This document shows, in pieces, positions 1 through 7,099 of a stretch of 15,720 nucleotides of DNA. The position numbers were made by a program, and so were the translations under genes. Where the stretch lies: assembly GCA_034006405.1 (NCBI GenBank), contig JAVESW010000021.1, positions 1-15,720 of the forward strand, in the 5' to 3' direction. Each line of letters opens with the position of its first letter. Position 1 is the stretch's first letter. The notes beneath the pieces were generated by a model. The model did no database searches and was not told the origin of the DNA. It was given only the letters and a program-made list of their open reading frames with translations. This stretch comes from JALNYB01 sp023230065. GTDB lineage: Archaea; Thermoplasmatota; Thermoplasmata; Methanomassiliicoccales; Methanomethylophilaceae.

Positions 1-517
1 CTCCGCCCAGCGATTCAAAAAGCCTTATAAATGGCCCTATATCGACATCGTATGAATTCTCAGTCGGACATACATCATCCGGATGCGTTGCAACAAGTTT
101 CGCACCTGCCAATATATGATGATAGGCCTCATTCAATTTATTATAGGTTATAGTCTTATCAAAAGTCAAATATACAATATCTGGGTCTTTTTCTGATAAG
201 GTAATGCCTGAATCACTTATCTCTTCTGTTACATCTTCTGAAGCAATTGGAAATACCTTCTTCCCAGAATAATTATCCTTAACATATCTTATCGTTGCGA
301 TGTTCGATGTTAACACATTCTTCTCCAAAACGTCAAAACCCATCTTTTTCAATTTAGAATAATAAAACGATCTGTTCCTTGAAGAATTATTCGTTAGAAA
401 AACGAAAGGAATTCCTACTTCCTTCAAATAGTCTATGAACTCCACGGCACCTTTTATCAGATTTCCACCTTTATACACAGTACCATCCATATCTATCATG
501 AATCCATAATATTCCAT
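1..517 (-). CDS. HAD-superfamily phosphatase, NagD-like (subclass IIA), partial
   Basis: Incomplete: the reading frame stays open to the left edge, giving 172 codons of an N-terminal portion. Residues 7-16 hold the HAD motif I (MIDMDGTVYK) with the nucleophile and acid aspartates D9 and D11. A motif II segment FLTNNSS follows near residue 40. Later come ATHPDDVCPTE and a C2-type cap region, the pattern of the NagD / p-nitrophenyl phosphatase / phosphoglycolate phosphatase group. The expected role is hydrolysis of a small phosphate ester in the cytoplasm; the substrate cannot be read from the sequence. The start is an ATG with GGAGTGA 5 bases upstream. The TGA of the preceding glycosylase gene lies inside that Shine-Dalgarno sequence, so the gene is the fourth member of the carS operon. 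Motif III and the metal-binding C-terminal aspartates lie outside the window. The family call is firm, the substrate unknown. Confidence 0.85.
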   Translation of the reverse strand, partial: MEYYGFMIDMDGTVYKGGNLIKGAVEFIDYLKEVGIPFVFLTNNSSRNRSFYYSKLKKMGFDVLEKNVLTSNIATIRYVKDNYSGKKVFPIASEDVTEEISDSGITLSEKDPDIVYLTFDKTITYNKLNEAYHHILAGAKLVATHPDDVCPTENSYDVDIGPFIRLFESLGG

Positions 518-521
518 ATTA

Positions 522-1055
522 TCACTCCAAGAACTCGTTCTTGACCATTTTGATCGTGTCTCTAAGCGCTTGCCTTGCATCCTTACTGTAAATGCAAGCA
601 GCAGGATGATAAGTAGGAATGAAAAGGATATCTTTTCCTTTCACTGATATCCTCTGTTTTGTATTCGCAATATCGTTCATCTTACCTTCATACTGCAGAA
701 GATCCCTACATGCAGACTTCCCCAATCCAATAACAACCTTAGCATCACACAGTTCAGAATCTAAGAACGGCCTACAGGCCTTCATCTCCTCTTCGGTAGG
801 ATCCCTGTTATTTGGAGGTCTGCATTTAACAGTATTCGTGATCATAACTTTAGAACGATCAAATCCCTCTTCATGCATGATCTTATCCAATAACTTTCCA
901 GAACGTCCTATGAACGGTTTTCCTTCCAGGTCCTCTGTCTCACCAGGAGCTTCTCCCACAAAAACAATACCTGATAAAAGATCGCCACTTGGAAGCACAA
1001 GCTGTGTACGTCCCTCGCATAGACTGCATAACATACAATTTGGCTCAGGCCTCAT
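522..1055 (-). CDS. Type-4 (family 4) uracil-DNA glycosylase
   Basis: Predicted to excise uracil from DNA, including uracil from cytosine deamination, as the first step of base excision repair. The 177-residue length is normal for family 4. Motif A, GEAPGETED, lies at residues 34-42 and the HPAA motif at 150-153. Cysteines for the family's [4Fe-4S] cluster are visible: a CMLCSLC group at residues 7-13, then C78 and C94 about 15 residues apart. The start is an ATG with AGGA/GAGG upstream, and it overlaps the end of pyrE by 11 bases, implying translational coupling. Family 5 enzymes differ in motif A (a hydrophobic residue in place of E/D), so family 4 is preferred. Its pairing with pyrE and a phosphatase suggests shared expression, not an obvious shared pathway. 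Confidence 0.92.
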   Translation of the reverse strand: MRPEPNCMLCSLCEGRTQLVLPSGDLLSGIVFVGEAPGETEDLEGKPFIGRSGKLLDKIMHEEGFDRSKVMITNTVKCRPPNNRDPTEEEMKACRPFLDSELCDAKVVIGLGKSACRDLLQYEGKMNDIANTKQRISVKGKDILFIPTYHPAACIYSKDARQALRDTIKMVKNEFLE

Positions 1056-1587
1056 GTCCTCTGTCCTTCAAGACCTCGGAACCTTTCACGAGTGCCCAGA
1101 GTTCCACTCCTATCGACTTCAAATTCTCTCTGCCGCCACCTTCTCTGTCGATAACAGACAACACACCGATGATGTCTGCTCCTGATTCTCTTAATGTTTC
1201 AATAGCTTTTACACTGGATCCTGCCGTTGTTATTACATCCTCAATAACAAGTACCTTGTCTCCAATGTTTAGATCTCCTTCGATCAATTTACTTGTTCCA
1301 TGATCCTTCTTCTCTTTCCTTACCATGACATATGGAATGCCAACTGCCATCGATAATGCCGCAGCCAACGGAACTGAGCCAAGAACAACACCTGCAATCC
1401 TATTCGGACGCAGATTCTCATCCTGCATCTTCTCTGCCATGACCTGTGAGATCAGATAAAGGACCTGAGGATTGGTACTTGCTTTTTTGATATCGATGTA
1501 ATAATTACTTTTGGCACCTGATGCCAATGTAAAATCTCCGAACTGCAATGCACCGCAGTCCTCCAATGCCTTTGAAAGTTCACTCAT
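1045..1587 (-). CDS. pyrE: Orotate phosphoribosyltransferase
   Basis: Transfers the phosphoribosyl group of PRPP to orotate to make orotidine 5'-phosphate in de novo pyrimidine synthesis. The 180-residue protein has the type I phosphoribosyltransferase PRPP-binding loop VLVIEDVITTAGSS at residues 112-125. It also has the catalytic basic segment RKEKKDHG at 90-97 and an N-terminal YYIDIKKA segment typical of PyrE. A longer frame opens at a GTG at 1644, but it lies inside carS and lacks a good Shine-Dalgarno sequence. The ATG at 1587 is preferred because GGTGA sits 4 bases upstream and contains the TGA stop of carS. The 3' end overlaps the glycosylase start. Domain content and length are ordinary, so the function is secure. 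Confidence 0.94.
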   Translation of the reverse strand: MSELSKALEDCGALQFGDFTLASGAKSNYYIDIKKASTNPQVLYLISQVMAEKMQDENLRPNRIAGVVLGSVPLAAALSMAVGIPYVMVRKEKKDHGTSKLIEGDLNIGDKVLVIEDVITTAGSSVKAIETLRESGADIIGVLSVIDREGGGRENLKSIGVELWALVKGSEVLKDRGHEA

Positions 1588-1591
1588 AATA

Positions 1592-2164
1592 TCACCAAGG
1601 TTCTTTTTTGAGACCTTTCTTGTATGCAACAATATTTGCAACACGATGGAGCCCGAACATTATCAACAACAGAAAGATCAAAGCCAATATGTTCCAGCCC
1701 TCGAAATATGTAGAATATACCCAGTTGAAATTGAATATAGCCGTTACCAGCAGTGCGCCGAATACAAAATCATACTGATCTAGAATGGGCGCTTTCTCTC
1801 CTCTCTTGAGTCCGAGCCTTCTCTTTATGAATGCTCCCATGAGATCTCCTAAAACGGCTCCGAATGCCAAACATACTATTACGGATATGTTACCCCAGAA
1901 AGGACCGAATCCCCAAAAATTCTTATTATCGAAGAAAAACGAAATATCTATCATTATCATACCGATAATTATACCTGTAAGGGCTCCACCAAAGAATCCT
2001 TTCCAGGTCTTTCCGTTTCCGAATATCCTTTTTCCTTTCCACTTTCTTCCGCTGTCTATCGTTCTGCCTCCACCAAACAGCACGGCTGCCGAATTAGGTA
2101 CCATTGCAGGCAAGAACAGCCAAAGACCGTTTATCATTATGATCGCGGCAGTTACGACGTCCAT
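1592..2164 (-). CDS. carS: CDP-archaeol synthase
   Basis: Membrane CTP transferase that activates unsaturated archaeol phosphate (digeranylgeranylglycerol phosphate) to CDP-archaeol, the precursor for polar head-group attachment. The 190-residue protein has about five hydrophobic segments and the conserved blocks of the family. PAMVPNSAAVLFGGG is at residues 19-33, KRIFGNGKTWKGFFGG ends at residue 60, and GDLMGAFIKRRLGLKRGEKA begins at 106, followed by ILDQYDFV near 127-134. A TTG four codons earlier (2176) is rejected because it overlaps the Shine-Dalgarno sequence: GGAG at 2174-2171 stands 6 bases before the chosen ATG. It is the first gene of the minus-strand operon and faces nob1 across a divergent promoter region. 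With idsA and ggr close by, it belongs to a loose lipid-synthesis neighbourhood. Confidence 0.92.
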   Translation of the reverse strand: MDVVTAAIIMINGLWLFLPAMVPNSAAVLFGGGRTIDSGRKWKGKRIFGNGKTWKGFFGGALTGIIIGMIMIDISFFFDNKNFWGFGPFWGNISVIVCLAFGAVLGDLMGAFIKRRLGLKRGEKAPILDQYDFVFGALLVTAIFNFNWVYSTYFEGWNILALIFLLLIMFGLHRVANIVAYKKGLKKEPW

Positions 2165-2196
2165 ATTATTCTCCAATTCAACATATACAATTGATT

Positions 2197-2215
2197 GTTT
2201 AAGCTTTCGTAAGTT
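2197..2215 (-). promoter_or_regulatory. Possible TATA/BRE promoter of the carS operon
   Basis: On the minus strand, CTTAAAC (2203-2197) is preceded by an A-rich ACGAAAG stretch that could serve as a BRE. A start point about 26 bases downstream would fall near 2173, giving a very short leader that still includes the GGAG site. The match to the archaeal TATA consensus is only moderate. A second AT-rich candidate, TATAATATGATG on the minus strand around 2260-2270, is an alternative. Confidence 0.35.
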
Positions 2216-2386
2216 TTCAATAGCTTCTTGGAACTGCTGACTGTGTTAATACATCATATTATATTATTATGTGAAGATATCCTCACCACCTTCGTAACAT
2301 TGACTCTTTATTTGACGATTTTACATGTATCCATGCTTTGCGTTCAATAACTGAAATATTGAGCCATCAAGATTGATCATGTTCGA

Positions 2387-2422
2387 TTTCTTAATTTCTT
2401 AATCGCATGTTTTGATTCTTAA
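2387..2422. repeat. Three short TTCTTAA repeats upstream of nob1
   Basis: TTTCTTAA occurs twice in direct tandem (2387-2394 and 2395-2402), and a third near-copy, ATTCTTAA, lies at 2415-2422. The TATA-like element TTTTTATAAG follows at 2431. The 8-base and 20-base spacings, just upstream of a promoter, are what a transcription-factor operator could look like. In an AT-rich spacer chance remains a reasonable explanation. Confidence 0.35.
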
Positions 2423-2430
2423 ATAACAAA

Positions 2431-2487
2431 TTTTTATAAGACTATGATAAGAAAATATTCAAGATTCTAGAACAGCATTTATTTTAT
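2431..2487 (+). promoter_or_regulatory. Probable nob1 promoter (two TATA-like boxes)
   Basis: Two candidate TATA boxes precede nob1. TTTTTATAAG (2431-2440) has an A-rich segment before it resembling a BRE and would give a leader of roughly 50 bases. TTTATTTTAT (2478-2487) is centred about 27 bases before the ATG, the spacing of a leaderless transcript. No Shine-Dalgarno sequence precedes the nob1 ATG, which favours the second box. Confidence 0.5.
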
Positions 2488-2509
2488 CCTCTATCACTTA
2501 TGCTAACAT

Positions 2510-2968
2510 ATGCTCGTGTTGGATAGTTCCGCATTATTCTCAATGGAACAACTCCCAGAAGAGGAATCAGTCTGTCCTCCTGGTGTGATAGACGAACTTA
2601 ATAAATACAAAGACCCAAGGCTCATCCTTTGGGGAGACCTGCTGAGGGTATCCGATTGCACCAAAACATCCGTAGATAAGGTCTCACAGATCGCAAAAAA
2701 AAGCGGAGACCTCGGAAGACTGTCTCCGGTCGACATTACAGTTCTTGCTCTGGGTCTTGATACCGGCGGCACCATTCTTACTGATGATTATTCAATTCAA
2801 AATGTGGCAAAACTAATGGGTCTCTCATGTAGAGCGGTAGGTCAGATAGGCATAAAAAGAGTCGAAAAATGGAACTACAAATGCATAGGATGCGGAAAAT
2901 GGTTCAAAGAAAAAGCAGATGAATGTCCGATCTGCGGCTCTGCCATGAAATCATGCAGAAAAAGATAA
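2510..2968 (+). CDS. nob1: Endonuclease Nob1 (PIN domain plus zinc ribbon)
   Basis: Archaeal Nob1 is the endonuclease that makes the final cut generating the 3' end of 16S rRNA in the pre-40S-like ribosomal particle. The 152-residue protein has an N-terminal PIN domain with acidic metal-binding residues D5 (VLDSSALF), E29 (VIDEL), D75 and the D92/D93 pair (TDDYSIQN). A C-terminal zinc ribbon follows, with C125-x2-C128 and C139-x2-C142 (YKCIGCGKW and ECPICGSAM). Length and order match archaeal Nob1. The ATG has no Shine-Dalgarno sequence, suggesting a leaderless mRNA. It is the only plus-strand gene here. Its TAA stop ends at the base immediately before the stop codon of the convergent ggr gene. 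Confidence 0.93.
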   Translation: MLVLDSSALFSMEQLPEEESVCPPGVIDELNKYKDPRLILWGDLLRVSDCTKTSVDKVSQIAKKSGDLGRLSPVDITVLALGLDTGGTILTDDYSIQNVAKLMGLSCRAVGQIGIKRVEKWNYKCIGCGKWFKEKADECPICGSAMKSCRKR

Positions 2969-4066
2969 TTACGGAAACAGATGCTTACATCTGATCAGTT
3001 TGCCCATACGTCTCATTCCCAGAATGCTCATGCATATCTCAGTCCTTTTATCAGAACCGAATGCAAATGTATCAGCTAATCTCTTGTTGTTGGCAGCTAT
3101 CTTCAAAGGTTTGTAAAGAACCTCTTTCCACAACGTCTCATAATCAATCAATGAACGCCCTTCTTTAATATTATCGCCAGCCACCTGACCACAGAAACGA
3201 CCCGCTATCAATGCCAATGGAATACCTCCGCCGTTCACAGATATAACATGTCCAGCAGCATCTCCAACGACCATTCCGTTACCCGCAACTGTCTTTGGAA
3301 TTGCACCTTCGCTGGGAACATATTTACCTTCCAATTTGTCCGAAATCACATCGAATTCGTGCATCTTCACAAACTTATCGAAATAGTGGCTTAATGTTCC
3401 ATTGGAGAACTTCGGAGAGAATCCAACTCCTATATTGGCCTGTCCGATCTTAGGAATGACCCAACTGTATGCACCTGGTGCGATTCCACCAAAGAACATC
3501 TGAACATACGGCTCAAAATCTCCCTTTGCCTGCGCCGTTACAGCTGGATATGGCATATGATTCCTCATTAAACCCAAACTCTGAGCAACACGTGAACCAG
3601 GACCGTCAGCACCTATGATGACCTTGTATTCGATATCACCACATGTTGTGACCGCTTTTCCATCCTTTATCTCTTTAAACTGACAACTCTTTATCAGATC
3701 TGCTCCTTCTTTCTGAGCTTCATCCGCCAAATATTGATCGAATTTATCCCTATTTATCGTATAACCTGTAAAATCAAGAAGCGTGCATTTATCCTTCGGA
3801 TCTATGAGCTTTATGCCTTTGATATCTCTAAGGTGAAGTTCTTTCGGAATATCGAATAAAGATTCGGCATCTTCCAGATTTGGAAACATACCTTTTATCT
3901 CTTCATTCGATGGAATCATCTCTCCACATCTAACTGGAACGCCCACCTCTAGACGACGCTCTATGAATGTAACCTGAGCGCCCTTCATCGCGGCATAACG
4001 CGCTGTCACACTTCCTGCTGGACCGGAACCTACCACCAATATGTCTGTTTTGATCTTGTCAACCAA
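2969..4066 (-). CDS. Geranylgeranyl reductase (digeranylgeranylglycerophospholipid reductase family)
   Basis: FAD-dependent enzyme expected to saturate the double bonds of the geranylgeranyl chains of archaeal lipids. The 365-residue protein has an N-terminal dinucleotide-binding motif GSGPAGS at residues 13-19 and the family motif VPVRCGE with its conserved cysteine at 43-49. The substrate-pocket motif YSWVIPK lies at 200-206, and the second FAD motif GDAAGHVISVNGGG begins at 268. The start is TTG at 4066, because GGTGA lies 5 bases upstream and contains the TGA stop of idsA. The alternative, a GTG at 4075 adding three residues, lies within that Shine-Dalgarno sequence and has none of its own. 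The gene follows idsA in one transcript. Its stop codon abuts that of nob1. A phytoene- or menaquinone-type reductase is possible but less likely beside a prenyl synthase. Confidence 0.9.
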   Translation of the reverse strand: MVDKIKTDILVVGSGPAGSVTARYAAMKGAQVTFIERRLEVGVPVRCGEMIPSNEEIKGMFPNLEDAESLFDIPKELHLRDIKGIKLIDPKDKCTLLDFTGYTINRDKFDQYLADEAQKEGADLIKSCQFKEIKDGKAVTTCGDIEYKVIIGADGPGSRVAQSLGLMRNHMPYPAVTAQAKGDFEPYVQMFFGGIAPGAYSWVIPKIGQANIGVGFSPKFSNGTLSHYFDKFVKMHEFDVISDKLEGKYVPSEGAIPKTVAGNGMVVGDAAGHVISVNGGGIPLALIAGRFCGQVAGDNIKEGRSLIDYETLWKEVLYKPLKIAANNKRLADTFAFGSDKRTEICMSILGMRRMGKLIRCKHLFP

Positions 4067-4071
4067 TGATA

Positions 4072-5037
4072 TCACCTATCGCGACTTACAAAATAATAGG
4101 CCATATTGATCAGAGCGGTCTTGTATATCGAATCTGAAATTACATCCAAAGACCGAACAGCATCATTAACAATATTCTCTGCCTTCTCGATGCATTTCGA
4201 AACAGCATCGGTCATCTTTATGAGTCTCAAGGCTTCAATAACTTCTGATGGTGTTGGTTTCTCCTTCTCGAATATCTCTCTGATTTCCTTTCCGTGTGTC
4301 AGATCCTGCATTGCAAGAATTATAGGAAGTGTGGGTTTTCCTTCAAGGATGTCGTTTCCAACACTCTTTCCAGTTGCACTTTCATTACCGATGACATCTA
4401 GTGTATCATCGACTATCTGAAAAGCCATTCCGGCTCTCTGAGCAAAATGACCCAGTGCATCTACAACTTCCGTATCCGAACCTGCTAAAAATGAACCTGA
4501 TTTCGCAGCACATTCGATGAATTTAGCAGTCTTACCATCGATGATCTTCATATAATCTGATTCTGAAACACAACCCTTGTGCTCGAAATCCTTCTGATTA
4601 AACTCCCCGGCACCCATTGATGCAGATGCATCGACGACAAAATCTACGATATCCGGCGATGCTGAACCTATAAGACGGAATCCCAATGCGAAAATGTAAT
4701 CCCCCGTAACAATTGATTTTCCCAATGAATATTCTCTATAAAGGGTCTTTCTTCCCCTTCTGAGCTCTCCTTCATCGTTAATATCATCATGAATGAGAGT
4801 GGCATTATGAATAAGTTCCAAAGCAGAACCTACATCTATAGCCTTCTTAGGTTTTGAACCGCCACACGCATAATACGATAAAATACACATCGACGGCCTG
4901 ATCCTCTTACCATGAACCGAAATAACGTAATTACACATCTCGGTGAGTTCAGAATTTTCAGACCTCATGGTATCGCACATTAACGCCTCGACATCATCGA
5001 GTTCTCTGGAGATGCAGGAATACCATGGCTCATCCAT
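4072..5037 (-). CDS. idsA: Polyprenyl (geranylgeranyl diphosphate type) synthase
   Basis: Trans-prenyltransferase condensing isopentenyl diphosphate onto an allylic diphosphate to make the chains of archaeal lipids. The 321-residue protein carries GKRIRP at residues 43-48 (isopentenyl diphosphate binding). The first aspartate motif is in LIHDDINDE (D84, D85, D88), followed by RRGRKTLY, and the second is in FQIVDDTLD (D210, D211, D214). The residue five positions before the first motif is Ala79, where many archaeal GGPP synthases have Phe or Tyr. The product may therefore be C20 or longer, and chain length cannot be settled from sequence. The ATG start has no Shine-Dalgarno sequence but a TATA-like box about 30 bases upstream. 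ggr follows after 5 bases, which fits a shared role in lipid synthesis. Confidence 0.9.
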   Translation of the reverse strand: MDEPWYSCISRELDDVEALMCDTMRSENSELTEMCNYVISVHGKRIRPSMCILSYYACGGSKPKKAIDVGSALELIHNATLIHDDINDEGELRRGRKTLYREYSLGKSIVTGDYIFALGFRLIGSASPDIVDFVVDASASMGAGEFNQKDFEHKGCVSESDYMKIIDGKTAKFIECAAKSGSFLAGSDTEVVDALGHFAQRAGMAFQIVDDTLDVIGNESATGKSVGNDILEGKPTLPIILAMQDLTHGKEIREIFEKEKPTPSEVIEALRLIKMTDAVSKCIEKAENIVNDAVRSLDVISDSIYKTALINMAYYFVSRDR

Positions 5038-5061
5038 AGCAATGGGATGTTTAGATTCTAC

Positions 5062-5073
5062 TTAATATTTATT
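5062..5073 (-). promoter_or_regulatory. Probable promoter of idsA-ggr
   Basis: The minus strand reads AATAAATATTAAG across this stretch, a TATA-like element centred about 30 bases before the idsA ATG. No Shine-Dalgarno sequence lies between it and the start codon, so the transcript is probably leaderless or nearly so. Confidence 0.45.
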
Positions 5074-5561
5074 CTCATTTTTTTCAGACATGAATATAAT
5101 CCAGACACGATAAATTGTTACACATCTGATTTACATTAAATTAAAATAAATTTTGAATAGAATTGCCTTAAAATTAATACATTTCAAATCACCATACATC
5201 ACGATAGAAACTATCAACAGAGCTGAACTATGAATTTAAATAAAATTATTGAGAGAGTGAGTGCGACTATCTCTATAGAACTGAATCATTATTCAACACT
5301 ACATCAAATAGATATGAAATTAACAAATATCGACTAGATCGCAATCATAAATACACACCAGAATCCAACTCGAATAAACAACTTGCTTCTATATATGAGA
5401 TATATTTTACCACCAATTTAATTTAAAACATAAAAATCATCAATCCTAAGATTTCATTGATAATGTCTGGATGAACTTCATGATAGTTATATGAACATAT
5501 ATCCAGCATCAATTTCGAATCTGTATTTTCAGACTGGAACAAACAATAGATAAAGATGTAT

Positions 5562-5587
5562 TAAAAAAGAAAAGGGCCGAAGGCCCT
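5562..5587 (-). terminator. Hairpin plus T-run terminator of the fpo operon
   Basis: Fifteen bases after the fpoN stop, the minus strand reads AGGGCC-TTC-GGCCCT (5587-5573), a perfect six-base-pair GC-rich stem with a three-base loop. TTTTCTTTTTT follows (5572-5562). This resembles a bacterial intrinsic terminator, and T-runs are the known termination signal in archaea. It marks the operon end right after fpoN. Confidence 0.85.
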
Positions 5588-5601
5588 GTTTTTATTGGGG
5601 T

Positions 5602-7098
5602 TTAAGCAAACAATGCTGCAGCTGCGTTTGAACAGAAGTCCAAGATGAGCTGCGGGTAGATACCGAGTATGATAACGAAAACCACACATATTGCGATTGC
5701 AACTGCAAATGCATTCGGAATCTTGATCTTATCTGTCGTTTCGCCCTTCTCAATATACATAGCCTTTACGACCCTTGCATAATAATACAGAGAGATTGCA
5801 GAGTTGAGAATGGCTATGAATGCTAACCAGATCCACTGCGTCATTACTCCACCGTCGCCGTATATCGCCGATGAGAACAGAATGAATTTTGAAGTAAATC
5901 CTGCAAGAGGCGGTATACCTGCGAGTGAGAATAAGAACAGAAGCATTGCGAATGCAACGAACGGAGCCCTCTTTGCGAGGCCTCTATAATCCGAGATCTT
6001 CTCTCCGATACCAACAGATATGAGTGCACCTACGATAAGGAATGCTCCACCCTTCATGAACACATGTGTGAACATATGGAACAGACCACCAGTAAGTGCA
6101 TACTCACTCATGACTGCCATAACAATGAGTATGTAACCTGCCTGTGCGATACTCGAATATGCCAACATCCTCTTGATGTTAGGCTGAGCAATAGCGACGA
6201 CATTACCGACCGTCATTGTGATAGCTGCAATGATCGCGAATACATATTGCATCTCTACAGTCGCAAATGAAGCTACTGCCGATCCTGCCACAAAGAGCAC
6301 CAAGAAGATCTTGAAGAATACAACAAGTCCCATCTTCTTCGATCCTGTTGCCAGGAAAAGAGATACAGGAGTTGCCGCCCCTTCATAAACATCAGGTGCC
6401 CACATATGGAACGGAACAGCTGCGATCTTGAAACCGTAACCTGCGATGATCGTAATCATTGCGATGCCGAATGCCCATGAGAATCCATCGGTTGACAGAA
6501 CAGTTGCAATATCAGCGATGTTAGTCGTACCAGTAACACCATACAGCATAGAGATACCATAAATGGTAAGTGCCGTGGATATCCCACCGATGATGACGTA
6601 TTTCACTGCTGCTTCTGCTGCCCTCGGGTCATTCCTCTTCATTGCAACAAGTGCATATGAAGAGATACTTACGAGTTCTACACCGAGGAAGATCGTCAGA
6701 AGATCACCGGCTGTTGCAACGAACATCATACCGGTCGTTGCTGCTAAAAGCAACGAACTGTATGCGCCGTAGTACAACCTCGTGGTCTCTGTGCTTGCCG
6801 CAGATACCAAAGCTACCAAGAACACAACTGTCTGGAATAGCAAAATCATGAGACCCGAAAAGGCATCATAAGTAAACAATTCCGCATATGTTCCGGTATA
6901 TTCGCCCACAAGGAGAACGAAGTTGATTATTATCGAAATGATAATGACCGCCAACATTGCACCTGTGACCAAATTCCTTCTCTTTGAAGAAAGATATATG
7001 GCAGGCATTATGAGTGCTCCGAGGATCATGATGATCATCGGCGCTATCGGAGTGAAATCTCCGAAAATATTACTGATTATAGTTGGATCAATATTCAT
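5602..7098 (-). CDS. fpoN: Fpo complex subunit N (NuoN-like antiporter subunit)
   Basis: One of the three Mrp-antiporter-like proton-channel subunits of the membrane arm of Fpo/complex I. The 498-residue protein is almost entirely hydrophobic, consistent with about 14 transmembrane helices. Key charged residues are present: E141 in FLGVELVSISSY, K224 in GYGFKIAAVPFHMWAPD, a lysine pair near 254-255 in ATGSKKMG, and a lysine in FTSKFILF. The ATG has GGTGA 6 bases upstream. It starts one base after the fpoM stop region and is the last gene of the operon: a hairpin terminator stands where Methanosarcina has fpoO. The NuoN-like rather than NuoM-like assignment rests on gene order and on the EGAATPVSLFLATGSKK segment. 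Confidence 0.93.
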   Translation of the reverse strand: MNIDPTIISNIFGDFTPIAPMIIMILGALIMPAIYLSSKRRNLVTGAMLAVIIISIIINFVLLVGEYTGTYAELFTYDAFSGLMILLFQTVVFLVALVSAASTETTRLYYGAYSSLLLAATTGMMFVATAGDLLTIFLGVELVSISSYALVAMKRNDPRAAEAAVKYVIIGGISTALTIYGISMLYGVTGTTNIADIATVLSTDGFSWAFGIAMITIIAGYGFKIAAVPFHMWAPDVYEGAATPVSLFLATGSKKMGLVVFFKIFLVLFVAGSAVASFATVEMQYVFAIIAAITMTVGNVVAIAQPNIKRMLAYSSIAQAGYILIVMAVMSEYALTGGLFHMFTHVFMKGGAFLIVGALISVGIGEKISDYRGLAKRAPFVAFAMLLFLFSLAGIPPLAGFTSKFILFSSAIYGDGGVMTQWIWLAFIAILNSAISLYYYARVVKAMYIEKGETTDKIKIPNAFAVAIAICVVFVIILGIYPQLILDFCSNAAAALFA

Positions 7099-7099
7099 T

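Larger units (their letters stand above)
5038..5601. other. Long AT-rich intergenic region, no convincing gene
   Basis: This 564-base stretch separates idsA from the end of the fpo operon and is much richer in A+T than the flanking genes. It holds the idsA promoter at one end and the fpo terminator at the other. Between them I see no tRNA-like or rRNA-like sequence and no CRISPR repeat. The longest gene-like reading is a 28-codon minus-strand ORF (5509-5423) without a Shine-Dalgarno sequence. Small structural signals are a palindrome ATATAT-GAG-ATATAT at 5391-5405 and an inverted repeat CTGGAT/ATCCAG at 5467-5472 and 5501-5506. An untranslated RNA, a long 5' region of idsA or a decayed gene are all possible. 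Confidence 0.6.

Noticed and set aside
619..1185. 188-codon plus-strand open frame
   Set aside because: It lies antisense to the uracil-DNA glycosylase and pyrE, whose motifs are unmistakable; its translation shows no domain and it has no promoter or Shine-Dalgarno sequence.
1785..2240. 151-codon plus-strand open frame
   Set aside because: Antisense to carS, proline-rich shadow of that membrane protein's codons.
5391..5405. ATATAT-GAG-ATATAT palindrome as a terminator or operator
   Set aside because: Only A and T pairs with a 3-base loop, common in AT-rich spacer; no adjacent gene depends on it.
5423..5509. 28-codon minus-strand ORF as a real small gene
   Set aside because: No Shine-Dalgarno sequence, no clear promoter, AT-rich background in which such ORFs arise by chance; kept only as a curiosity in the findings.
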